Below, in pieces: positions 35,046 through 42,432 of a stretch of 64,000 bases of DNA (within the stretch, counting starts at the first letter, position 1; the number at the start of each line of letters is the position of its first letter). The position numbers were made by a program, and so were the translations under genes. Source of the DNA: Luteibacter sp. 9135 (GTDB taxonomy: Bacteria; Pseudomonadota; Gammaproteobacteria; Xanthomonadales; Rhodanobacteraceae); the NCBI RefSeq assembly GCF_000745005.1, contig NZ_JQNB01000001.1:3465501-3529500 (forward strand). The letters run 5' to 3'. The notes under the pieces were generated by a model. The model made no database searches. It saw only the letters and a list, made by a program, of their open reading frames with translations, and was not told the DNA's origin.

Positions 35046-36776
35046 ATGACTATGGAAGCAAGGCGCCATGCCCTCGCATGGGCGCTCCTTACCGCCACGA
35101 TCGTCGCCGGGGCCAGTGCGCAGACGGCCCCGACCACGGCCGCGTCGGCTGCTTCACCGCCACCGATCGTCGCGCCCGATCCTGCTACCACGGCTTCCGT
35201 TCCTGCCCCGCCGGTACTGGACGATCCGCTCGCCCAGGCCATCTATGCGCGCCTGCAGCAGATGACGCCCCTGCAAGGCGGCCTTCTGCCGCGCCAGGAC
35301 GCGGCCCTGGGCAAGGCTCTCAACGACTTCTACATGCAGCGACGCTACATGCCGGCGTGGTCCGACGACGCCAACGTCCGCCAGCTGCTGGCCGGGCTGT
35401 CCTCCGTCGAGGCCGACGGCCTGCTGCCCGAGGATTACCATCTCGACGAGCTGAAGGCCCTGGCCGATGCACCCGACCGGGCCAACGCCTCGCCGCAGCA
35501 GAAGGCGGATTTCGAGATCGCCGCCACGGGTGCCTATGTCACCGCCCTGGTCCAGCTGGCCCGCGGCAAGGTCGACCCGGTGCGGCTGGACCCTACCTGG
35601 AACTTCGACGCGGCGGCCATCGATCCCCAGCAGGGCATGTCGATGCTGCAGACCGCCATCGACGAACGCAGCGTCGACCAGGCCTTCGCCATGGCCCGGC
35701 CCCAGAACCCGCTGTACACGAAGCTTCGCGACGCGCTGGCCCAGCTTCGGGCCACGGCGGCTCAGGGCGGCTGGCCGCTCGTCCCGGACGGTCCGACGCT
35801 GAAGCCCGGCATGAAGGACGCCCGTGTGCAGGCGCTGCGGGCCCGGATGGTCGCCGGCGGCTACCTCGACCCGACCCTCGCGCACGGGCACACGTTCGAC
35901 AACCCGCTGGCCGACGCGGTCAAACGTTTCCAGGCCGATCAGTACCTCGACGCCGACGGCAGCGTGGGTGCCGGCACACTGGCGGCGCTGAATGTCCCCG
36001 TCCAGGATCGGATCGGCCAGGTGCGGGCCAACCTCGAACGGGCGCGGTGGCTCCTGCATTCCCTGCAGGGCACGTTCGTGGTGGTCGATGTGGCGGGCTA
36101 CAAGATCACCTTCTATCGCGACGGTGTCCCGGTATGGAAATCGCGCGTACAGGTCGGCAAGCCCTACCGCAGCACGCCTATCTTCCGCTCGCAGATCACC
36201 TACGTCACTTTCAACCCGACCTGGACGGTGCCCCCCACCATCCTCAAGAACGACATGCTGCCCAAGGTCCGCAGCAACCCGGCCTACCTGGCGAACAACC
36301 GCATCCGCGTGCTCGACAGCGCCGGCAACATCGTGTCGCCCGCCAGCGTCGACTGGAAGAACCCCCGCGGCATCACGCTGCGCCAGGATGCCGGCCCGGG
36401 CAATTCGCTGGGCCAGGTGGTGATCCGCTTCCCCAATTCCTTCGCGGTGTACCTGCACGACACCCCGCACCAGGAGCTTTTCGCCAAGGCCAAGCGCGAT
36501 ACCAGTTCCGGCTGCATCCGCGTGGAGCACCCGCTGGAACTGGTCGAACGGCTGTTCAACGATCCGGAGAAGTTCAGCCGGCAGGCCATCGATGAGCGCC
36601 TGGCCTCGAAGAAAACGCAGAACGTGACCCTGCCCACCGCCGTTCCGGTGCTGCTGGCCTATTGGACGGTGGACATCGCCGACGATGGCAAGCTGAGCTA
36701 CAAGCCCGATGTCTACGACCGCGATGGTCCTTTGTTGGCCGCGCTGGACAAGCCGCAGCCGTTACGCGTGCCCTGA
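35046..36776 (+). CDS. YcbB/LdtD-type L,D-transpeptidase
   Basis: 576 residues. Order: signal peptide (ending near GASAQ), Ala/Pro/Thr-rich linker, an alpha-helical substrate region, a peptidoglycan-binding domain (about 255-315), and a C-terminal YkuD domain with the catalytic cysteine C490 in HDTPHQELF...SSGCIRVEHPLEL. It forms 3-3 crosslinks in peptidoglycan and gives beta-lactam tolerance in E. coli. A second start (ATG 35052) lies two codons downstream. Confidence 0.93.
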   Translation: MTMEARRHALAWALLTATIVAGASAQTAPTTAASAASPPPIVAPDPATTASVPAPPVLDDPLAQAIYARLQQMTPLQGGLLPRQDAALGKALNDFYMQRRYMPAWSDDANVRQLLAGLSSVEADGLLPEDYHLDELKALADAPDRANASPQQKADFEIAATGAYVTALVQLARGKVDPVRLDPTWNFDAAAIDPQQGMSMLQTAIDERSVDQAFAMARPQNPLYTKLRDALAQLRATAAQGGWPLVPDGPTLKPGMKDARVQALRARMVAGGYLDPTLAHGHTFDNPLADAVKRFQADQYLDADGSVGAGTLAALNVPVQDRIGQVRANLERARWLLHSLQGTFVVVDVAGYKITFYRDGVPVWKSRVQVGKPYRSTPIFRSQITYVTFNPTWTVPPTILKNDMLPKVRSNPAYLANNRIRVLDSAGNIVSPASVDWKNPRGITLRQDAGPGNSLGQVVIRFPNSFAVYLHDTPHQELFAKAKRDTSSGCIRVEHPLELVERLFNDPEKFSRQAIDERLASKKTQNVTLPTAVPVLLAYWTVDIADDGKLSYKPDVYDRDGPLLAALDKPQPLRVP

Positions 36777-36780
36777 GCAC

Positions 36781-36801
36781 AACGGCCCAGCGAGGCCGTT
36801 T
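36781..36801 (+). terminator. Short hairpin after the L,D-transpeptidase
   Basis: AACGGCC, loop CAGCGA, GGCCGTT, then T. A perfect seven-base stem begins four bases after the stop codon. The weak T-run lowers confidence. Confidence 0.45.
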
Positions 36802-36841
36802 GCCGCAGCGCAGCGCGGAGTGACGGCCGTATACTGAGGTC

Positions 36842-37573
36842 ATGAACGCTCCCCTCGCCGTTTCCGAATCGACCCTCCACGACCAGGTGCGCGACGAGGG
36901 TTTCGCCTTCGTGCAAGGCGATGCGATGCGCGGCCTGGTATCGCCTATCGCGCCGCTGGCCGACTGGGACACCTTCGCCGCGAGCTGGAACGCGCTCGAG
37001 CCCGACACCTACCTGGCCGCCACCGGACGGTTCCGCCGTCGTCGCCACGCCGTGTTCACCGCGTCCCGGTTCGGCCACGTCGAGCCGCGCCCGCACCAGG
37101 CGCACTTCCAGACACTGGCCTACAACGCGCTGCAAGGCGACATCGCGCGGTGGTTCGCGCCGGTGCTGCCCGAGATCGTCGGCAGTGCCACGATGGGTGC
37201 GATCCTCGACTTCTGCCGCGACATCTTCGGCGGCCTCTCGCCCACCGTGGAAACCTGGCACGTCGAGGTCCATCAGTTCCGCATCGAGGCCACCGCCGGC
37301 GTGGCCGGCGAGCCCACCCCCGAGGGCAGCCATCGGGACGGTGTGGACTACGTACTGGTACTGCTGGTCGATCGTGAAAACATCGCCAGCGGCACCACCA
37401 CCATCCATACGCCGGACGGGCGTCCGCTGGGCGAATTCACCCTCACCCGTCCGCTCGATGCCGCCCTGATCCACGATCCCCGCGTCTTCCACGGCGTCAC
37501 GCCCGTCACGCCGCTGGACGCCTCGAAGGCCTCCCATCGCGATGTGCTGGTCGTCACTTTCCGCGCGGCCTGA
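36842..37573 (+). CDS. 2OG-Fe(II) dioxygenase family protein (amino-acid hydroxylase-like)
   Basis: 243 residues. The iron ligands HxD are in GSHRDGVDYVLVLLV, the distal histidine is probably in HDPRVFHGVTPV, and the 2-oxoglutarate arginine is in SHRDVLVVTFR. This pattern matches the PF10014-like family that includes L-isoleucine 4-hydroxylases. The substrate is probably a free amino acid, but this is inference. The next gene, 51 bases downstream on the same strand, encodes a small basic protein. Confidence 0.75.
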   Translation: MNAPLAVSESTLHDQVRDEGFAFVQGDAMRGLVSPIAPLADWDTFAASWNALEPDTYLAATGRFRRRRHAVFTASRFGHVEPRPHQAHFQTLAYNALQGDIARWFAPVLPEIVGSATMGAILDFCRDIFGGLSPTVETWHVEVHQFRIEATAGVAGEPTPEGSHRDGVDYVLVLLVDRENIASGTTTIHTPDGRPLGEFTLTRPLDAALIHDPRVFHGVTPVTPLDASKASHRDVLVVTFRAA

Positions 37574-37624
37574 CGGGGATGCGACGGGTCAGCGTGCGAT
37601 AATGGTGCGACCCACGATCAAAGC

Positions 37625-37972
37625 ATGAGCATGAACTGGTCCGGAAAGTACGATTTCAAGCAATTCCAGGAGGAACTGGCGGCACTGGAACGGCAATCGA
37701 AAAAGCCGTCCGCCGACACCCCTGCTGTCGTTGCGCCGCCAGCGGCTCCCGAGCCCGCAGCACCCAAGCGCCGTGGGCGTCCGCCGAAGGTCGATCCCCT
37801 GGCACCCGCGCGGGCCGAGTTCGAGGCCCTGCGTCTGCGTTACACGCTCAGCGTGGCCGACGTGGTGGCCTGGTTTCCGCCCGAGGAAGGCATTGCCTAC
37901 CTGCAGACGCTGATCGCCAGCGCGGAGCCCAAGCCGCGCAAGCCGCGCAAGAAGGCGTCGCCGGAATCCTGA
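37625..37972 (+). CDS. Small basic protein with AT-hook-like motif
   Basis: 115 residues. The middle has an RRGRPPKVDP segment, an AT-hook-like minor-groove binding motif, flanked by an Ala/Pro-rich region. The C-terminus is very basic (PRKPRKKAS). It may bind DNA. It follows the dioxygenase, and no family is certain. Confidence 0.6.
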   Translation: MSMNWSGKYDFKQFQEELAALERQSKKPSADTPAVVAPPAAPEPAAPKRRGRPPKVDPLAPARAEFEALRLRYTLSVADVVAWFPPEEGIAYLQTLIASAEPKPRKPRKKASPES

Positions 37973-37994
37973 AGGTCGGCCGCCCGGGCCGCGC

Positions 37995-39581
37995 TCAGAA
38001 CAGGTGGCGCAGCAGCCAGAACAGGCCCGCGGCCAGCGCGATCGACACCGGCAGGGTCAGCACCCAGGCCATCAGCATGCTGCGCACGGTCGACCATTGC
38101 AGGCCCGAACCGTTGGCGACCATCGAACCCGCCACTCCCGACGACAGCACGTGGGTGGTGCTCACCGGCAGGCCGAAGCGATCCGCCGCACCGATGGTGA
38201 GCATCGCCACCACCTCCGCCGACGCACCCTGCGCATAGGTCAGGTGCTGCTTGCCGATGCGCTCGCCCACCGTGCGGACGATGCGTCGCCAGCCGACCAT
38301 GGTACCCAGGCCCAGGGCGATCGCCACGGCCACCTTCACCCACGTGGGAATGAACTTGGTGGCTTTGTCCAGCAGCGAGTGGTAGTTGCCGAGCACGGCG
38401 CTGTCTTCCGCCGTGAACGCTGGCTTCTTGTCTTTCTCCATCAGGCGCAGCGCTTCGGACGTGAGGTACATGTCGTTGCGCACGTTGTTGACCTCGTGCT
38501 GCGGCACGTCGGCCAGCGTCGGGCGGTGCGCCACCTGCGCACCGATCGCGTCGGAAAGGCTGACCAGCGCCGCCATCGTCGCCGGGGTGGCCTGGCGCGA
38601 CTGGATGTAGCGCTCGATCTCGCCACGCGGCGATGCCACCGGTGCCGCACCGACCGCGTACCGGGCGAAGGTTTCGCTCGCGTGGTGGGCCACCGAGACG
38701 AAGCTTTGCGTCTCGCCCTGGGTCACCGCCTTGTTCAGGGCATACGCGCCCGGCACCGTACCGATCAGGATGAGCATGATCAGGCCCATGCCCTTCTGAC
38801 CGTCGTTGGAGCCATGCGCGAACGACACGCCAGTGCAGGTGAGGATGAGCAGGCAGCGCACCCAGAACGGCGGTGGTTTGTCGCCGTGGGGTTCGGCGTA
38901 AAGCTCCGGGGCCTTGACGAACGTCTTAAGCAGCATCAGCAGGCCGAAGGCCAGACCGAAGCCGATCAACGGTGAAAACAGCAGCGCCTTGCCGACGCTG
39001 AGCGCCTGGCTCCAGTCGACCGCGGCATTCGCGTTACCCGCGTTCATCATCTGGTTCATGAGACCCACGCCGATGATCGAACCGATCAGTGTGTGCGAAC
39101 TGGACGACGGCAGGCCGAGGTACCACGTGCCCAGGTTCCACACGATCGCCGCCAGCAACAGCGCGAACACCATCGCGAAGCCGGTCGACGTACCCACGTT
39201 CAACACCAGGCCGATGGGCAGCAGTTGCAGCACCGCATACGCCACGGCGCCACTGGAAACGAGCACGCCGACGAAGTTCCAGCCGCCGGACCACACCACG
39301 GCGAAACTGGCCGGCAGCGACCGCGTGTAGATCACGGTGGCCACCGCGTTGGCGGTGTCGTGGAAACCGTTGACGAACTCGAAGGCCAGGGCGATGGTGA
39401 GCGCCACGCCGAGCAGTACGTACTCGAACACGGGACTGGTGGGCGCCACGTGCAGGTCATGGCCCAGCTGGACGCCGACATAGATCGCCGCGGCGACCAG
39501 TACCACGGCGAAGACGCCAAGGCTGATCAGGCGTGTCTGGGGCGACCCTTCGGCGTGTTCGGTCAGGACGGTGCTGTTCAT
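37995..39581 (-). CDS. pitA: PitA-type low-affinity inorganic phosphate transporter
   Basis: 528 residues from ATG 39581. About ten or more membrane segments are visible. The PiT signatures are GFHDTANAVATVIYTRSL (TM2), GSNDGQKGMGLIML, and PVSTTHVLSSGVAGSM. A central cytoplasmic loop of about 150 residues is usual in bacterial PitA. It takes up metal-phosphate with protons. It is divergent from a CHAD-domain gene. Confidence 0.95.
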   Translation of the reverse strand: MNSTVLTEHAEGSPQTRLISLGVFAVVLVAAAIYVGVQLGHDLHVAPTSPVFEYVLLGVALTIALAFEFVNGFHDTANAVATVIYTRSLPASFAVVWSGGWNFVGVLVSSGAVAYAVLQLLPIGLVLNVGTSTGFAMVFALLLAAIVWNLGTWYLGLPSSSSHTLIGSIIGVGLMNQMMNAGNANAAVDWSQALSVGKALLFSPLIGFGLAFGLLMLLKTFVKAPELYAEPHGDKPPPFWVRCLLILTCTGVSFAHGSNDGQKGMGLIMLILIGTVPGAYALNKAVTQGETQSFVSVAHHASETFARYAVGAAPVASPRGEIERYIQSRQATPATMAALVSLSDAIGAQVAHRPTLADVPQHEVNNVRNDMYLTSEALRLMEKDKKPAFTAEDSAVLGNYHSLLDKATKFIPTWVKVAVAIALGLGTMVGWRRIVRTVGERIGKQHLTYAQGASAEVVAMLTIGAADRFGLPVSTTHVLSSGVAGSMVANGSGLQWSTVRSMLMAWVLTLPVSIALAAGLFWLLRHLF

Positions 39582-39624
39582 GGCGCGCCTCCGGTCGTGG
39601 GCCCCCAGAGGTAGCAACGGCACA

Positions 39625-39640
39625 TGACACAACCGTGTCA
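39625..39640. promoter_or_regulatory. Inverted repeat TGACAC-AACC-GTGTCA between pitA and CHAD
   Basis: Six-base arms with a four-base spacer in the 96-base divergent gap. A TTGACA-like -35 for pitA on the minus strand overlaps it. It might be an operator for either gene. It does not match a full PhoB box (CTGTCAT direct repeats). Confidence 0.35.
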
Positions 39641-39677
39641 ATGCGGGCGGCAGCATGTGAAGGCCCCCGGCCGTGGT

Positions 39678-40559
39678 ATGAATGCGCCCATGCGAACGCC
39701 CTCCCCGCTTGCCACGCCCCTCGCCGACGCCGCGTCCCGCGAATGCCGCCGCGCGCTGCGTGCCCTGGGCGACACGCAACACCGCCATCGCGGCATCCAC
39801 GAGGCCCGTAAATCCCTGCGACGACTAAAGAGCCTACTGCGGCTGGGTACCACGACATTCGCCGATGCACTGCCGTCGCTGGAAAAGGCGATCGACCGTC
39901 TCGCCGTCGGATTGTCGCCCTTGCGCGACGCCCATGTGGCCGTGGAAACCGCGACCTCCTTGGCCGGCTCCCTGGCCGTCGATGTGGAGGCCTGTGCAGT
40001 AGCCGGTCCCGAATCCTGGTGCCGTGCCGTCGACCTGCTGACGCTGCGCTGCGAAGGCCGCCTGACCGCCGCTTTGACCAAGGACCCTGGCTTCGAACGC
40101 CGCCGCAGCGAGGTCCGGATGTTGGCCCGCCAGGTGCATGCGCTTCCGTGGCAGGCGATGACCACGGAAGAGATCGACCACGCGCTGGCGCACTCCGAAC
40201 GACGCGTGGCCAGGGCACGCAAGCGCATGCGTAAGTCCGCCTCGGTGGCCAACCTCCACCGTTGGCGCCGCCGGGCCCGCCGCCTGCGCATGCAACTCGA
40301 GCTGGTGCGCAAGGCACGCAAGGCTGCCGGCCTGCCGGCGCCCCATCACGCCGATCGGGAAAAGGCACTGGCGAAGGACATGTCCCTGCTGTCCGATGCC
40401 ATTGGCGCTCGCCAGGACCTGCGCCTGCTTCGCGACATCCTGCGCACCCTCGTGGACGCGGATACCGCGCCCGCCCTGGTCGCCGCCACCACACGGGCCC
40501 TGAAGTTGCGCCGGATACCGGTCGATACACCGACGCTCGTGGTCACGCCACCGGCCTAA
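39678..40559 (+). CDS. CHAD-domain protein
   Basis: 293 residues from ATG 39678; ATG 39624 and 39690 are alternatives and the start is uncertain. Conserved histidines lie in helices HRHRGIHEARKSLRRLKSLLRL and NLHRWRRRARRLRMQLEL. CHAD domains bind inorganic polyphosphate, and many sit beside phosphate genes. Here it is divergent from pitA, which supports a phosphate or polyphosphate link by inference. Confidence 0.75.
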   Translation: MNAPMRTPSPLATPLADAASRECRRALRALGDTQHRHRGIHEARKSLRRLKSLLRLGTTTFADALPSLEKAIDRLAVGLSPLRDAHVAVETATSLAGSLAVDVEACAVAGPESWCRAVDLLTLRCEGRLTAALTKDPGFERRRSEVRMLARQVHALPWQAMTTEEIDHALAHSERRVARARKRMRKSASVANLHRWRRRARRLRMQLELVRKARKAAGLPAPHHADREKALAKDMSLLSDAIGARQDLRLLRDILRTLVDADTAPALVAATTRALKLRRIPVDTPTLVVTPPA

Positions 40560-40945
40560 AGCGGTTTTTCGGCAAGTGACCGCACGGCACGCGGGCGCAC
40601 GCCCCACGTTCGATTGACCGTCGTTGTCATAACGAGCCAACGACCGACATGACAGCCCGTGCCGACGCTGGCGCGGCGCAGCACGAACGCCATACCTCCC
40701 CGCAACGATTGCACCGTAAAAATGCCGTGCATCGCGGCAAACCGCCCGGACCCACCCTGTGTCCGCACGGCTGCGACTTGCAACAAAGCGGATAGACAAC
40801 GTTGTCATTCCGGACTAGACCGGAGTTGCCCAACCGCGGTTGGGCCTGTCGCGCAGGGACGCGATCGGGGGACGAAGGCTACGGCACGGTGCCGAGGGCC
40901 GGTGCGCCCCTTCCTTTGGCAACACCATCGATCTGGAGGCGCTCC
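40560..40945 (+). other. 386-base noncoding chitinase leader
   Basis: No gene is visible. The stretch has one inverted repeat (GTCGTTG at 40620-40626 with CAACGAC at 40638-40644), a 12-base palindrome GACAACGTTGTC at 40795-40806, and GTTGTCAT at both sites. Three short hairpins follow between 40808 and 40900 (TCCGG/CCGGA, a seven-base stem around CGCG, and CGGC/GCCG). The structure may be regulatory. Confidence 0.5.
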
Positions 40946-42268
40946 ATGTTCCTTACGTCATCACCCGTTCGTTCGCGCATGGCCCTGGGCGGCTGCACCG
41001 GCAGCCTCGGCCTGGCCATCGCATTCGCCCTTTCTCCCGTGGTTCCCCTGCAGTCCGCGCATGCCGCCACCACATGCGCCGCCGCCTGGCAGGCGGGCAC
41101 GGTGTACACCGGCGGCAACACGGCCAGTGAAAACGGCTCGAACTACGTCGCGAACTGGTGGACGCAGGGCGACGACCCGGCCACACACAGCGGTGCCGCG
41201 GGCTCCGGCCAGCCGTGGACATCGCAGGGCTCGTGCAGCGGTGGCGGCAGTACGCCACCGACCAATCCGCCTCCCGGCGATCCGCCGCCGAGCAACCCGC
41301 CGCCGGCCGCGGGCAGCCTGCTGTTCAGCCCGTACAAGGACATCACGATCAACCTGGACTGGAACACCAACATCATGTCCACGCTGGTCACCGGCACACG
41401 CATCCCCGTGGTCGGCAGCGGTAGCCTGGTGTCCACGCAGGTACCCAACCTGGGCGCGATCACCCTCGCCTTCGCCACCGGCGAATGCGGCAGCGAGAAC
41501 TGGGGCGGTGTGCCCGCCGCGGCGTTTGCCAGCGCCAACATCGCGCGCCTGAACAGCGCCGGGGTGAACTACGTCGTCTCCACCGGCGGACAGGCCGGCA
41601 CGTTCACCTGCGGCAGCAGCGCGGGCATGGCCAAGTTCATCCAGACCTACCAGTCCTCGCACCTGGTCGGCATCGACTTCGACATCGAGGCGGGGCAGAC
41701 CCCGGCACAACTCAGTGCGCTGATCGCCAACGCGAAATACGCCGAGGGCCTGTACCCCAACCTGCGTTTCTCATTCACGCTGGCTACGCTGGCCGCCTCC
41801 GACGGCAGCTACGGCGGCCTGAACAACACCGGCGATACCGTGGTCCGTGCCGTGCTGGCCTCGGGCCTGCAGCACTACACCATCAACCTCATGACCATGG
41901 ATTACGGCGCCGCCGGCCCGGCCATCTGCGTGGTGAGCGGCGGCAGCTGCGACATGGGCCTTTCGGCCATCCAGGCGGCCAGGAACCTTCAGCACACCTA
42001 CGGCATCCCGCTGACGAAGATCGAGCTGACGCCGATGATCGGGGTCAACGACGTGTCCAGCGAGACCTTCACGCTGCAGGACATCGATGAAGTGACGGCC
42101 TACGCGGCGACCAACAAGCTGGCCGGCGTGCACTTCTGGTCGCTGGACCGCGATACCCCCTGCGCCAACGGCAACAACAGCGGCTATGCTTCGCCCACAT
42201 GCAACTCGGTGTCGGGCACCAGCGCGCTGCAATACACGCGGCGTTTCCTGAGTGACTTAGGCCGCTGA
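40946..42268 (+). CDS. Secreted GH18 chitinase with chitin-binding domain
   Basis: 440 residues from ATG 40946, with GGAGGCGCTCC before it. Signal peptide to about residue 48, then a CBM5/12-like chitin-binding domain (AWQAGTVYTGGNTASENGSNYVANWWTQGDDP), a Pro/Ser linker, and the GH18 barrel. The catalytic glutamate is E248 in VGIDFDIE (D244 and D246 follow the family pattern; the usual first Asp of DxxDxDxE is Val). It hydrolyses chitin outside the cell. Confidence 0.92.
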   Translation: MFLTSSPVRSRMALGGCTGSLGLAIAFALSPVVPLQSAHAATTCAAAWQAGTVYTGGNTASENGSNYVANWWTQGDDPATHSGAAGSGQPWTSQGSCSGGGSTPPTNPPPGDPPPSNPPPAAGSLLFSPYKDITINLDWNTNIMSTLVTGTRIPVVGSGSLVSTQVPNLGAITLAFATGECGSENWGGVPAAAFASANIARLNSAGVNYVVSTGGQAGTFTCGSSAGMAKFIQTYQSSHLVGIDFDIEAGQTPAQLSALIANAKYAEGLYPNLRFSFTLATLAASDGSYGGLNNTGDTVVRAVLASGLQHYTINLMTMDYGAAGPAICVVSGGSCDMGLSAIQAARNLQHTYGIPLTKIELTPMIGVNDVSSETFTLQDIDEVTAYAATNKLAGVHFWSLDRDTPCANGNNSGYASPTCNSVSGTSALQYTRRFLSDLGR

Positions 42269-42274
42269 GGAACG

Positions 42275-42312
42275 GGGCCACCGCGCCGGGCGCATGACCG
42301 GAACGGTGGCCC
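42275..42312 (+). terminator. Stem-loop after the chitinase
   Basis: GGGCCACCG at 42275-42283 pairs with CGGTGGCCC at 42304-42312, with a 20-base loop. There is no T-run, so this may be a 3'-end stabiliser or a weak terminator. Confidence 0.4.
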
Positions 42313-42364
42313 AGGGCCAGGGACGGCCCTTTGCGGCGTCTCGCCACTGGCGGGTGGTACGCGG

Positions 42365-42385
42365 ATCGATCATAATACGATCGAT
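42365..42385. promoter_or_regulatory. Inverted repeat ATCGATC-N7-GATCGAT before the siderophore receptor
   Basis: Seven-base arms with a seven-base spacer ATAATAC that contains a CATAAT-like -10. It lies 48 bases before the receptor start. I would expect Fur control of such a gene, but the match to the Fur consensus is poor, so no regulator is assigned. Confidence 0.35.
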
Positions 42386-42432
42386 TCGCATTTCCATTCG
42401 CCTTTGTCGTACGCCCTCGCTCCGGGATCCTC

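Noticed and set aside
39620..39660. A PhoB box for pitA
   Set aside because: Only one CTGTCAT-like half is seen and the 11-base direct repeat is missing.
40808..40945. A c-di-GMP-I (GEMM) riboswitch before the chitinase
   Set aside because: Segments like GGGACGCGA recall the GEMM core, but the tetraloop/receptor arrangement and P1 stem are not present.
42360..42400. A Fur box before the siderophore receptor
   Set aside because: The palindrome ATCGATC-N7-GATCGAT does not match the GATAATGATAATCATTATC pattern well.
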